From Collinsella sp. (GTDB lineage: Bacteria; Actinomycetota; Coriobacteriia; Coriobacteriales; Coriobacteriaceae), in the NCBI GenBank assembly GCA_019414565.1, contig DXLU01000006.1:27884-91883 (forward strand): a DNA stretch of 64,000 nt. Reading direction: 5' to 3'. Within the stretch, counting starts at the first letter, position 1, and every line of letters begins with the position of its first letter. Shown here piece after piece: positions 57,592 through 64,000 of the stretch. The position numbers and the translations under genes were made by a program. The notes beneath the pieces were generated by a model. It made no database searches. It was given only the letters and a program-made list of their open reading frames with translations, and was not told where the DNA came from.

Positions 57592-58992
57592 ATGGACAAG
57601 ATCAAGCTCGGCTTTGTGCCCACGCGCCGCAGTATCTTTAGCGCGCCGGACGCGATCAAGTATCGCGGTCTGACGGCTGATCGCCTGCGCGAGATCGGCG
57701 TCGAGATTGTGGATATCGACGACATCAACGACGAGGGCCTGCTGTTCGACGACAGCCATATCGCGCCTATCGTCGAGAAGTTCCGCGCCGAGGGCGTCGA
57801 CGGCATCATGCTCTGCCGCGCCAACTTTGGTACCGAGTATGTCTGCGCCCGCCTTGCCCGCGAGCTCGGTTTGCCCGTGCTGCTGTGGGGGCCGCGCGAC
57901 GAGCGCCCCGAGCCCGACGGCACCCGTCTGCGTGATAGCCAGTGCGGTCTGTTCGCCACCGGCAAGGTCCTGCGCCGCTTCCAGGTTCCCTTCACCTACA
58001 TGACCAACTGCCGTCTGACCGATCCCGAGTTCGAGCGCGGCGTCTGGGACTTTTTGGCCGTGTGCAACGTGGTCAAGACCTTCAAGCACACCCGCATCCT
58101 GCAGATGGCCACCCGTCCGTTCGATTTCTGGTCGACCATGTGCAACGAGGGCGAGCTGCTCGAGAAGTTCAACATCCAGCTTTCGCCCATCCCCATGACC
58201 GAGCTTGTCCAGGCCGTGCGCGACGCCCAGGCTGACGAGCAGGCCATGGCAGCCATGCTCGCCCACATTGGTGACAGCTTTGAGATCTGCATCCCCGAGG
58301 ACAAGGTTCCTGCGGTCGCAGGACTCGCCATTGCCATGAAGCGCTTGGTCGAGAAGTACGGCTGCAACGCCGGCGCCATCCAGTGCTGGAACGCCCTGCA
58401 GGACGAGTTGGGCATTATGCCCTGCGCCGCCAACGCAATCCTCAACGAGATGGGCATCCCCATCGTCTGCGAGACCGACATCCATGGCGCTATCACCGCG
58501 CTGATGATCGAGGCCGCCGACCTGGGCCGTCACCGCGGCATGTTCGCCGACTGGACCGTGCGTCATCCCGATAACGAGAACGGCGAGCTGCTGCAGCACT
58601 GCGGCCCCTGGCCCTGCAGCTGCGCGGCCGTCAAGCCCAAGCTCACTTACCCGCTGGCTTTCGATCACCCCGGCGCGCTGACGGCCGAGGCCAAGCACGG
58701 CGACCTCACCCTTGCCCGCTTTGACGGCGACAACGGCGAGTACTCGCTGCTGCTGGGCAACGCCCGCGGCATCGACGGCCCGGCCGGCATGGGCACCTAC
58801 CTGTGGGTCGAGGTCGACAACCTCAAGCGCCTCGAGGCCAAGATCGTCGAGGGTCCCTACATCCACCACTGCGTCGCCATTCACGCCAACGTGGTGCCGG
58901 TGCTCTACGAGGCGTGCAAGTACATCGGCATTGTCCCCGACCTGTACGACCCCATCGAAGAAGACGTCAAAGCTTACCTGCGAGGAGAGTAG
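57592..58992 (+). CDS. L-fucose/L-arabinose isomerase-family protein
   Basis: The 466-residue protein begins with KLGFVPTRRSIFSAPDA and has ILCRANFGTE-like core text (IMLCRANFGTEYVC), PVLLWGPRDER and GIPIVCETDIHGA, all family-typical for fucose/arabinose isomerase-like proteins, which interconvert an aldose and ketose using Mn2+. The exact sugar is unknown. It is the first gene of an operon with split transketolase; only 2 bp separate it from the next start. The ribosome site is GGGGAGG. Confidence 0.75.
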   Translation: MDKIKLGFVPTRRSIFSAPDAIKYRGLTADRLREIGVEIVDIDDINDEGLLFDDSHIAPIVEKFRAEGVDGIMLCRANFGTEYVCARLARELGLPVLLWGPRDERPEPDGTRLRDSQCGLFATGKVLRRFQVPFTYMTNCRLTDPEFERGVWDFLAVCNVVKTFKHTRILQMATRPFDFWSTMCNEGELLEKFNIQLSPIPMTELVQAVRDAQADEQAMAAMLAHIGDSFEICIPEDKVPAVAGLAIAMKRLVEKYGCNAGAIQCWNALQDELGIMPCAANAILNEMGIPIVCETDIHGAITALMIEAADLGRHRGMFADWTVRHPDNENGELLQHCGPWPCSCAAVKPKLTYPLAFDHPGALTAEAKHGDLTLARFDGDNGEYSLLLGNARGIDGPAGMGTYLWVEVDNLKRLEAKIVEGPYIHHCVAIHANVVPVLYEACKYIGIVPDLYDPIEEDVKAYLRGE

Positions 58993-58994
58993 AA

Positions 58995-59831
58995 ATGGCA
59001 ACTATCGAAGAGCTTGAATCCCTGCGTTGGGACCTTCGCCGCGATTGCGTCGATATCATCATGGCTGGCGCCGGCGGGCACATCGGCGGCGACATGTCGG
59101 TCATCGACGCCCTCATGACCCTCTACGCCAACCACCTCAACATTTCGCCCGAGACCGTCGACGATCCCAACCGCGATCGCTTCGTGCTCTCCAAGGGCCA
59201 CGCCATGGAGGCCTACTACGCGGTGCTCTGCCACGAGGGCTATCTGGACCTCGACGACGTCAAGGCCCGCTTCTCTAAGTTCGGCAGCTCCTACATCGGC
59301 CACCCCAACAACAAGCTCAAGGGCATCGAGATGAACTCGGGCTCGCTGGGTCATGGCCTGCCCGTGGCCGTCGGGATGGCGCTTGCCGGCAAGATGGATG
59401 GCCGCGACTACCGCGTCTACACCATCATGGGCGACGGCGAGCTTGCCGAGGGCTCGGTCTGGGAGGGCGCCATGAGCGGCGGCAACTACCAGCTCGATAA
59501 CCTGTGCGCGCTCGTGGACCGCAACCGCCTGCAGATCAGCGGCAGCACCGAGGACGTCATGAAGCAGGATTCGCAGGAGGAGCGCTGGGCCGCCTTCGGT
59601 TGGAACGTGCTGTCCATTCCGGGCAACGACGTCCAGGCCATCGACGCCGCGCTGACGCTGGCCGCCGAGACCAAGGGTAAGCCCACGGTCATCATCCTCA
59701 ACACGGTGAAGGGCTACGGCTCGCCGGTTATGGAGGACAAGGCCGCCTGGCATCATCACCTGCCCAACGATGAGGAATATGCCCAGATCATCGCCGATTT
59801 CGCTGCCCATAAGGAGGCTATCAATGGCTAA
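58995..59831 (+). CDS. Transketolase N-terminal subunit
   Basis: The 278-residue subunit binds thiamine diphosphate. The motif GDGELAEGSVWEGAM (GDG...N type) and SKGHAMEAYY are present, with a conserved SGSLGHGLPVAVG. It is about half a full transketolase, and the C-terminal half is the next gene, which it overlaps by 8 bp. GAGGAG precedes ATG 58995. Together they move two-carbon ketol units between sugar phosphates. Confidence 0.92.
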   Translation: MATIEELESLRWDLRRDCVDIIMAGAGGHIGGDMSVIDALMTLYANHLNISPETVDDPNRDRFVLSKGHAMEAYYAVLCHEGYLDLDDVKARFSKFGSSYIGHPNNKLKGIEMNSGSLGHGLPVAVGMALAGKMDGRDYRVYTIMGDGELAEGSVWEGAMSGGNYQLDNLCALVDRNRLQISGSTEDVMKQDSQEERWAAFGWNVLSIPGNDVQAIDAALTLAAETKGKPTVIILNTVKGYGSPVMEDKAAWHHHLPNDEEYAQIIADFAAHKEAING

Positions 59832-60765
59832 CAAGATCGCCAACCGCAAGGCTATCTGCGACACGCTGCTCGAGGCCGCCGCAACCGATAAAGACATCGT
59901 CGTCCTGTGCTCCGACTCCCGCGGCTCCGCATCGCTCACGCCGTTCTTCGATCAGTATCCCCAGCAGTCCGTCGAGGTCGGCATCGCCGAGCAGGACCTG
60001 GTGAGTATCGCCGCCGGTATGGCCTCGTGCGGCAAGAAGGCCTGGGCCGCCTCGCCGGCGTCCTTTGTGACCACGCGCTCGTATGAGCAGTGCAAGGTCG
60101 ACGTTTCGTACTCCAACACCAACGTCAAGCTCATCGGCATCTCGGGCGGCGTGTCCTACGGCGCCTTAGGCATGAGCCATCACTCCGCGCAGGATATCGC
60201 CGCCATGAGCGCGATTCCCAACATGCGCGTGTATCTGCCGAGCGATCGATTCCAGACCGCCGAGCTCGTGCGTGCCCTGGTCGCCGACAACAAGCCGGCC
60301 TACATCCGCGTGGGCCGCAACCCGGTGGAGGACGTGTACACCGAGGACGAGTGCCCGTTCCAGATGGATCGCGCCACCTGGGTGCGTCGCGGCACCGATG
60401 TGACGATCGTCGCCACCGGCGAGATGGTCCGCCATGCCGTGGACGCCGCCGATCTGCTGGCCGAGCAGGGAATCTCGGCAACGGTGCTCGACATGTACTG
60501 CGTCAAGCCGCTCGACGCCGAGGCCGTGATCGAGGCCGCCGGCGCCACGCGCGCCGTCGTGACCGTCGAGGAGCACAGCCCCTTCGGCGGCCTGGGTTCC
60601 ATGGTCGCGCAGGTCGTGGGCGAGCATTGCCCGCGTCCGGTCAAGTGCCTCTCCCTGCCCGACGCGCCGGTCATCACCGGTACGAGCCCCGAGGTCTTTG
60701 CGCACTACGGCCTGACGGGTGCCGGAATCGCGCAGACCGTCGCCGAGTTCTTGCCCGCAGAGTAA
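59824..60765 (+). CDS. Transketolase C-terminal subunit
   Basis: The 313-residue subunit has the pyrimidine-binding region with VEVGIAEQDLVSIAAGMA (conserved Glu that activates ThDP), GVSYGALGMSHHSAQD, and a C-terminal transketolase domain. AAGGAGG gives the ribosome site inside the previous gene. It is followed by a strong terminator, so the kinase downstream may be expressed at a lower level or separately. Confidence 0.92.
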   Translation: MANKIANRKAICDTLLEAAATDKDIVVLCSDSRGSASLTPFFDQYPQQSVEVGIAEQDLVSIAAGMASCGKKAWAASPASFVTTRSYEQCKVDVSYSNTNVKLIGISGGVSYGALGMSHHSAQDIAAMSAIPNMRVYLPSDRFQTAELVRALVADNKPAYIRVGRNPVEDVYTEDECPFQMDRATWVRRGTDVTIVATGEMVRHAVDAADLLAEQGISATVLDMYCVKPLDAEAVIEAAGATRAVVTVEEHSPFGGLGSMVAQVVGEHCPRPVKCLSLPDAPVITGTSPEVFAHYGLTGAGIAQTVAEFLPAE

Positions 60766-60768
60766 CTG

Positions 60769-60808
60769 GAATGTGACAAAGGGACCGCCCCTTTGTCACA
60801 TTCGTTTT
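60769..60808 (+). terminator. Terminator after the transketolase genes
   Basis: GAATGTGACAAAGGG (60769-60783) and CCCTTTGTCACATTC (60789-60803) form a 15-bp perfect stem followed by GTTTT. Confidence 0.9.
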
Positions 60809-60821
60809 GAAAGGGGTGGCC

Positions 60822-62312
60822 ATGGGCCGCTACATCATCGGAATCGATCAATCCACGCAGGGCACCAAGGCGCTGCTGGTGGACGAGGGCGGCCATTTGA
60901 TTCATCGTGCCGATCGCTCGCATCGCCAGATTGTCAACGAGGCCGGCTGGGTGAGCCATGATCCAGCCGAGATCGCCGCCAACGTGCTGGCCGTGGCGCG
61001 CGCCGTGGTGGAGGAGACCGGGGTCGATCCGGCCGACGTCGCCGGCATCGGCATCTCCAACCAGCGCGAGACTACCGTTGCCTGGAGGCGCACGACGGGC
61101 GAGCCGCTGTGCGACGCCGTGGTGTGGCAGTGCGCCCGCGCCCGCGAGCTGTGCGACGAGCTTGCTGCGCGCGAAGGCGTGGCCGAGCTGGTGCGCGACA
61201 CGACGGGTCTGGTGCTCTCGCCCTACTACCCGGCGGGCAAGATGGCCTGGATCCTCGCGAACGTTCCCGCGGCTGCCGAGGCCGCTGCGGCGGGCGAGCT
61301 GTGCCTGGGCACCATCGATGCCTGGGTGGTCTGGACGCTCACGGGCGGCGCGGAGTTTCGCTGCGACTGGTCCAATGCCAGCCGCACGCAGCTCTTTGAC
61401 CTGCGCCGTGGTTGCTGGAGCGAGCCGGTGTGCGAGGCCTTTGGCGTCGATTCGGCTTGCCTGCCGCAGGTGACCGATTCCGATGGCCTGTTCGGCATGA
61501 CGAACCTGGGCGGCTTTTTGCCGGCGCCCGTGCCCATTCACGGCGTGCTCGGCGACAGCCATGCCGCCTTGTTTGCCCAGGGCTGCCATAGCCGCGGCAT
61601 GGCCAAGGCGACCTATGGCACCGGCAGCTCGGTCATGATGAACGTCGGCAACGAGTTCGTTGCCAGCTCGCACGGGCTTTCGAGCTCGCTCGCATGGCGC
61701 ATGGACGGCGCGACCGAGTACGTGCTCGAGGGCAACGTGAGCTACGCCGGCGCCGTCAAGACGTGGCTGCGCGACGATCTAGAGCTCATCAATAACCCCG
61801 AGGAGGTTACCGACCTGTGCTACGCCGCCAATCCGGCGAGTCGCGTCTACTTTGTGCCGGCGTTTACCGGTTTGGGCGCGCCGCACTGGGCGAGTGACGC
61901 CGAGGGCTGCGTCTTTGGCATGACGCGCACCACGGGTCGCGCGGAGTTCGTGAAGGCCGCCGACGAGTCGATCGCCTATCAGATCTTTGACGTGATTGAT
62001 GCGATGGTTGAGGATTCGGGCGCGGCGCTGGCCGAACTTCGTGTTGACGGCGGTCCCACGCGCGACGCGTACCTGATGCAGTTTGAGAGCGACCTGGTTG
62101 GCTCGCCCATCCGCATTGCGAGCAACGACGAGATGAGCGGCCTGGGTGCGGCCTGGGCCTGCGGCATTGCGCTGGACATGTACACGCGCGATGTCGTCGA
62201 CGTCTACGGCGCCCGCGGCATCGTGGAGCCGTCGATGCCCGCCGACGAGCGAGCCAAAAAGATCGCCGGCTGGCGCCATGCTGTCGACGCGACTATCGCC
62301 TACACTGCCTAG
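60822..62312 (+). CDS. FGGY-family carbohydrate kinase
   Basis: The 496-residue kinase has IGIDQSTQGTKALLVDEGG (phosphate-binding start), GIGISNQRETTVAWRR, AVVWQCARARELC, and the C-terminal GGPTRDAYLMQF and SGLGAAWACGIAL motifs. Residues resemble glycerol kinase more than xylulokinase, but the operon suggests a ketopentose or related sugar product of the isomerase. ATG 60822 follows AAGGGG. It lies 14 bp after the terminator hairpin. Confidence 0.85.
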   Translation: MGRYIIGIDQSTQGTKALLVDEGGHLIHRADRSHRQIVNEAGWVSHDPAEIAANVLAVARAVVEETGVDPADVAGIGISNQRETTVAWRRTTGEPLCDAVVWQCARARELCDELAAREGVAELVRDTTGLVLSPYYPAGKMAWILANVPAAAEAAAAGELCLGTIDAWVVWTLTGGAEFRCDWSNASRTQLFDLRRGCWSEPVCEAFGVDSACLPQVTDSDGLFGMTNLGGFLPAPVPIHGVLGDSHAALFAQGCHSRGMAKATYGTGSSVMMNVGNEFVASSHGLSSSLAWRMDGATEYVLEGNVSYAGAVKTWLRDDLELINNPEEVTDLCYAANPASRVYFVPAFTGLGAPHWASDAEGCVFGMTRTTGRAEFVKAADESIAYQIFDVIDAMVEDSGAALAELRVDGGPTRDAYLMQFESDLVGSPIRIASNDEMSGLGAAWACGIALDMYTRDVVDVYGARGIVEPSMPADERAKKIAGWRHAVDATIAYTA

Positions 62313-62341
62313 GCGGCTGCGCGGCGCCCAAGGATTTTTCT

Positions 62342-62459
62342 GGGACGGGGATTAAAAACTCATTGATCCCCGTCCTTGGCAGCTCATTTGGGACGGGGCT
62401 TTTTTGACTGGTATGATTGGTGCGACCATTCCAACCAGCTAAAAGAGCCCCGTCCTAAA
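62342..62459. repeat. Paired GGGACGGGG inverted repeats
   Basis: Two hairpins: GGGACGGGGAT (62342) with ATCCCCGTCC (62366-62375), and GGGACGGGGCT (62390-62400) with AGCCCCGTCC (62446-62455), the latter extended on both sides. They lie between the kinase and luxS and could terminate transcription. The second stem has a T run on one strand. Confidence 0.7.
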
Positions 62460-62481
62460 TTGACTATCGAGAGGATCTTCC

Positions 62482-62970
62482 ATGGAGCGTATCGCGAGTT
62501 TTTCCGTTGACCATCTGCTGCTTGAGCCCGGCGTGTACGTGAGCCGCATCGACCGCGATCCGGCGACCGGCGCCGCCGTCACCACGTTTGACCTGCGCCT
62601 GACCACGCCCAACAAGGAGCCGGTCATGAACACGGCCGAGTGCCACACCATCGAGCACCTGGGCGCGACGTTCCTTCGCAACCATGCCAAGTGGTCGAGC
62701 CGCATTGTCTACTTTGGCCCCATGGGCTGCCGCACGGGCTTTTACCTCGTCGTATTTGGCGAAGTGACGAGCGAGGAGATCCTGCCGCTCGTGCGCGAGC
62801 TGTTTGAGTTTGTCGCCGACTTTGAGGGCGATGTCCCCGGCGCCGCTCCCGAGGAGTGCGGTAACTATCTGGACCAGAACCTTCCCATGGCTAACTGGCT
62901 CGCGCGTCGCTACCTCGACCGCGACCTGGCCGATATCGACGAGAAGCACCTGCACTATCAGCAGGCGTAA
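62482..62970 (+). CDS. luxS: S-ribosylhomocysteine lyase
   Basis: LuxS cleaves S-ribosylhomocysteine to homocysteine and DPD, the precursor of autoinducer-2, and recycles the activated-methyl pathway. The 162-residue protein has the metal ligands in HTIEHLGATFLRNH, the catalytic Cys in GPMGCRTGFYL, and a C-terminal ECGNYLDQNL. Its length is close to the family norm (~155-170). It is monocistronic. AGAGGATC is the weak ribosome site. Confidence 0.96.
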   Translation: MERIASFSVDHLLLEPGVYVSRIDRDPATGAAVTTFDLRLTTPNKEPVMNTAECHTIEHLGATFLRNHAKWSSRIVYFGPMGCRTGFYLVVFGEVTSEEILPLVRELFEFVADFEGDVPGAAPEECGNYLDQNLPMANWLARRYLDRDLADIDEKHLHYQQA

Positions 62971-62998
62971 GGACTTTATCGTCCAAAACGCGCGCATT

Positions 62999-63031
62999 GG
63001 GCGCCTTCGCTTATGCGGGGGCGCCTTTTTG
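62999..63031 (+). terminator. Terminator of luxS
   Basis: GGCGCC (63000-63005) pairs with GGCGCC (63020-63025) with CGC/GCG inside, followed by TTTTTG. Confidence 0.85.
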
Positions 63032-63079
63032 TTGAGTGGTCGGGACGAGCGTTCAAAATCGCTCATGTTTGTTCTAGAA

Positions 63080-63105
63080 TGTTCGTATAGTCACATTTAC
63101 GAACA
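63080..63105. promoter_or_regulatory. Inverted repeat operator upstream of the DUF4867 gene
   Basis: TGTTCGTA (63080-63087) and TACGAACA (63098-63105) are exact inverse half-sites with a 10-bp spacer, 9 bp before the start codon. The spacer includes TATAGT, a -10-like hexamer. A dimeric repressor site is likely; the regulator is unknown. Confidence 0.55.
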
Positions 63106-63114
63106 GGAGTGAAC

Positions 63115-63759
63115 ATGCATATCTATTCTGTCAACGATCCCGAGTTCAAATCCTATGGCAACGTTTGGGATGACGTTCCGTCCGAGCTCACGTCGCCCGT
63201 GCTTGAGGCGCTCTCTGCCACGCCCATCCCCGAGGGCAGCAAGTACGTAGCAAGTGCGCCGGAGCTCGAGGGCGTCAAGGATGCCGGCAAACTGGGCTTT
63301 CTCATGTTTGGCGGCCGCCCCTTCCAGCTCGGCTGGTGCAACGGCCACAACACGCAGCTCAACTGCCTGGAGTATCACCGCGCCAGCGAGTTTAACCTGG
63401 GCGCCCGCGACTTTATCCTACTCGTGGCGCATCGCTGGGAGATCGAGGATGGCAAGCTCGACACCGCGTGCGTCAAGGCGTTCCGCGTGCCGGCGGGTAC
63501 GGTCGTCGAAGTCTTCAACACCACGCTCCACTACACGCCGTGCATGGTCGACGACGGCGGCTTCCAGGTAATGGTTGCGTTGCCCGCCGGCACCAATGGT
63601 CCGCGCCCCGAGGCCGCAGCCGACATGCCCGCGGTCGGCGACAGCTACTGCTACTGGAAGGCCGACAAGTGGGTCCTCTGCCACGCCGACAGCCCCAAGG
63701 CTGCCGAGGGCGGCTACGTGGGCCTCGTCGGCAAGAACCTCGACATCACCTGCGACTAG
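63115..63759 (+). CDS. DUF4867-type cupin-like protein
   Basis: The 214-residue protein has the N-terminal MHIYSVNDPEFKSYGNV and a central LGWCNGHNTQLNCLEYHRAS, then VPAGTVVEVFNTTLHYTPC with cupin-like His, Glu and Cys residues. It resembles DUF4867 proteins seen near sugar isomerase/kinase genes; sugar epimerase or mutarotase roles are plausible but unproven. ATG 63115 is preferred (CAGGAG 5 nt upstream) over GTG 63109. Confidence 0.65.
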   Translation: MHIYSVNDPEFKSYGNVWDDVPSELTSPVLEALSATPIPEGSKYVASAPELEGVKDAGKLGFLMFGGRPFQLGWCNGHNTQLNCLEYHRASEFNLGARDFILLVAHRWEIEDGKLDTACVKAFRVPAGTVVEVFNTTLHYTPCMVDDGGFQVMVALPAGTNGPRPEAAADMPAVGDSYCYWKADKWVLCHADSPKAAEGGYVGLVGKNLDITCD

Positions 63760-63773
63760 GGGCTTCCTGTTTG

Positions 63774-63908
63774 TCTCGATCTGTAACATCTGACGGGCCA
63801 AATCGTCTCTTCCTGTTACAGATTGAGATAAACCGCAGAGGGTGCCCGAAAGATCTCGATCTGTAACACCAGGCCCGGTTTTGGCGGTCTACCTGTTACA
63901 GATCGAGA
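63774..63908. repeat. Second array: two 55-bp hairpin units, 80-bp period
   Basis: Units at 63774-63828 and 63854-63908 have the same arms (TCTCGATCTGTAACA and its inverse, with one G/A change), the same exact 25-nt loop length and the same 80-bp spacing as the array at 18629. The loops differ in sequence. Nothing else is seen from 63909 to the window end. Confidence 0.95.
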
Positions 63909-64000
63909 CAAACCCGCCCAAACCACCACAAAGGTGCCTGTCCCCTTTAATATGAGCAGGACATTGTCAAGAGGCAAAATCGGGCCTGGCCCCAACGATA

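Noticed and set aside
57592..62312. Sulfoquinovose transketolase pathway
   Set aside because: Isomerase plus split transketolase suggested it, but no sulfosugar transporter, sulfonate-specific enzyme or aldolase is present; kinase and LacI context fit an ordinary pentose-type sugar.

Overview
The window is GC-rich, densely coded chromosomal DNA of a Gram-positive anaerobe, most likely a Coriobacteriia member close to Collinsella. That placement is an inference from gene content: an Ech-type [NiFe]-hydrogenase, a PRC-barrel/MgtE-like protein beside an NRAMP-related transporter of the type known from Eggerthella, luxS, split transketolase genes, and many hairpin-forming intergenic repeats. No rRNA is present to confirm it.

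Region by region. 1-4.0 kb: the end of a Sir2 deacylase, a DHPS-HPPK fusion with an Ala/Glu/Pro-rich insertion, a biotin-ligase-like protein with altered motifs, and convergent coaX. 4.2-18.6 kb: a 14.3-kb integrative mobilizable element inserted in the initiator tRNA gene. A 65-bp direct repeat marks its ends, and tandem arm-type sites lie inside each end. It carries a tyrosine integrase, an excisionase-like HTH, a DnaB-like helicase, an RHH/relaxase/coupling-protein operon, an SdpI-like immunity gene beside a possible peptide gene, and a left-end cargo cassette: a helicase remnant, an exonuclease-BRCT protein, a possible GIY-YIG-like protein and a frameshifted DUF4268 nuclease-like gene. 18.6-27.9 kb: a four-unit array of 55-bp hairpins, an OYE/enoate-reductase-type flavoenzyme, a solo HTH protein, and a complete Ech hydrogenase operon whose two membrane subunits are fused. 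27.9-28.7 kb: three MITE-like elements of 154-160 bp.

28.7-46 kb: a LuxR-type two-component system divergent from an ABC-2 exporter, a MacB/FtsX-type ABC system, a DUF362 ferredoxin, an alpha/beta hydrolase, a hemolysin III homologue, a CBS/CNNM-type protein, a CphA-N-like orphan, YtxH- and PRC-barrel proteins, and a deacetylase-like protein that has lost its metal ligands. 46.6-49.7 kb: the MgtE-like/NRAMP-related pair, probably Mg2+ handling. 49.8-51.5 kb: a 230-bp inverted-repeat element and an IS256-family insertion. 51.7-54 kb: an OafA-type acyltransferase. 54-63.8 kb: carbohydrate metabolism. Ribokinase and nucleoside hydrolase (ribonucleoside salvage) precede a LacI regulator. An isomerase, split transketolase, FGGY kinase and DUF4867 protein follow, with luxS among them. 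A second two-unit copy of the 55-bp hairpin array closes the window.

Most notable: (1) hairpin repeats with fixed 25-nt loops and an 80-bp period at two loci; (2) the MITE-like trio whose outer arms co-vary; (3) the mobilizable element with paired arm sites, a 54-bp perfect palindrome in front of int, and an uncharacterised cargo cassette; (4) several fused or degenerate enzymes.
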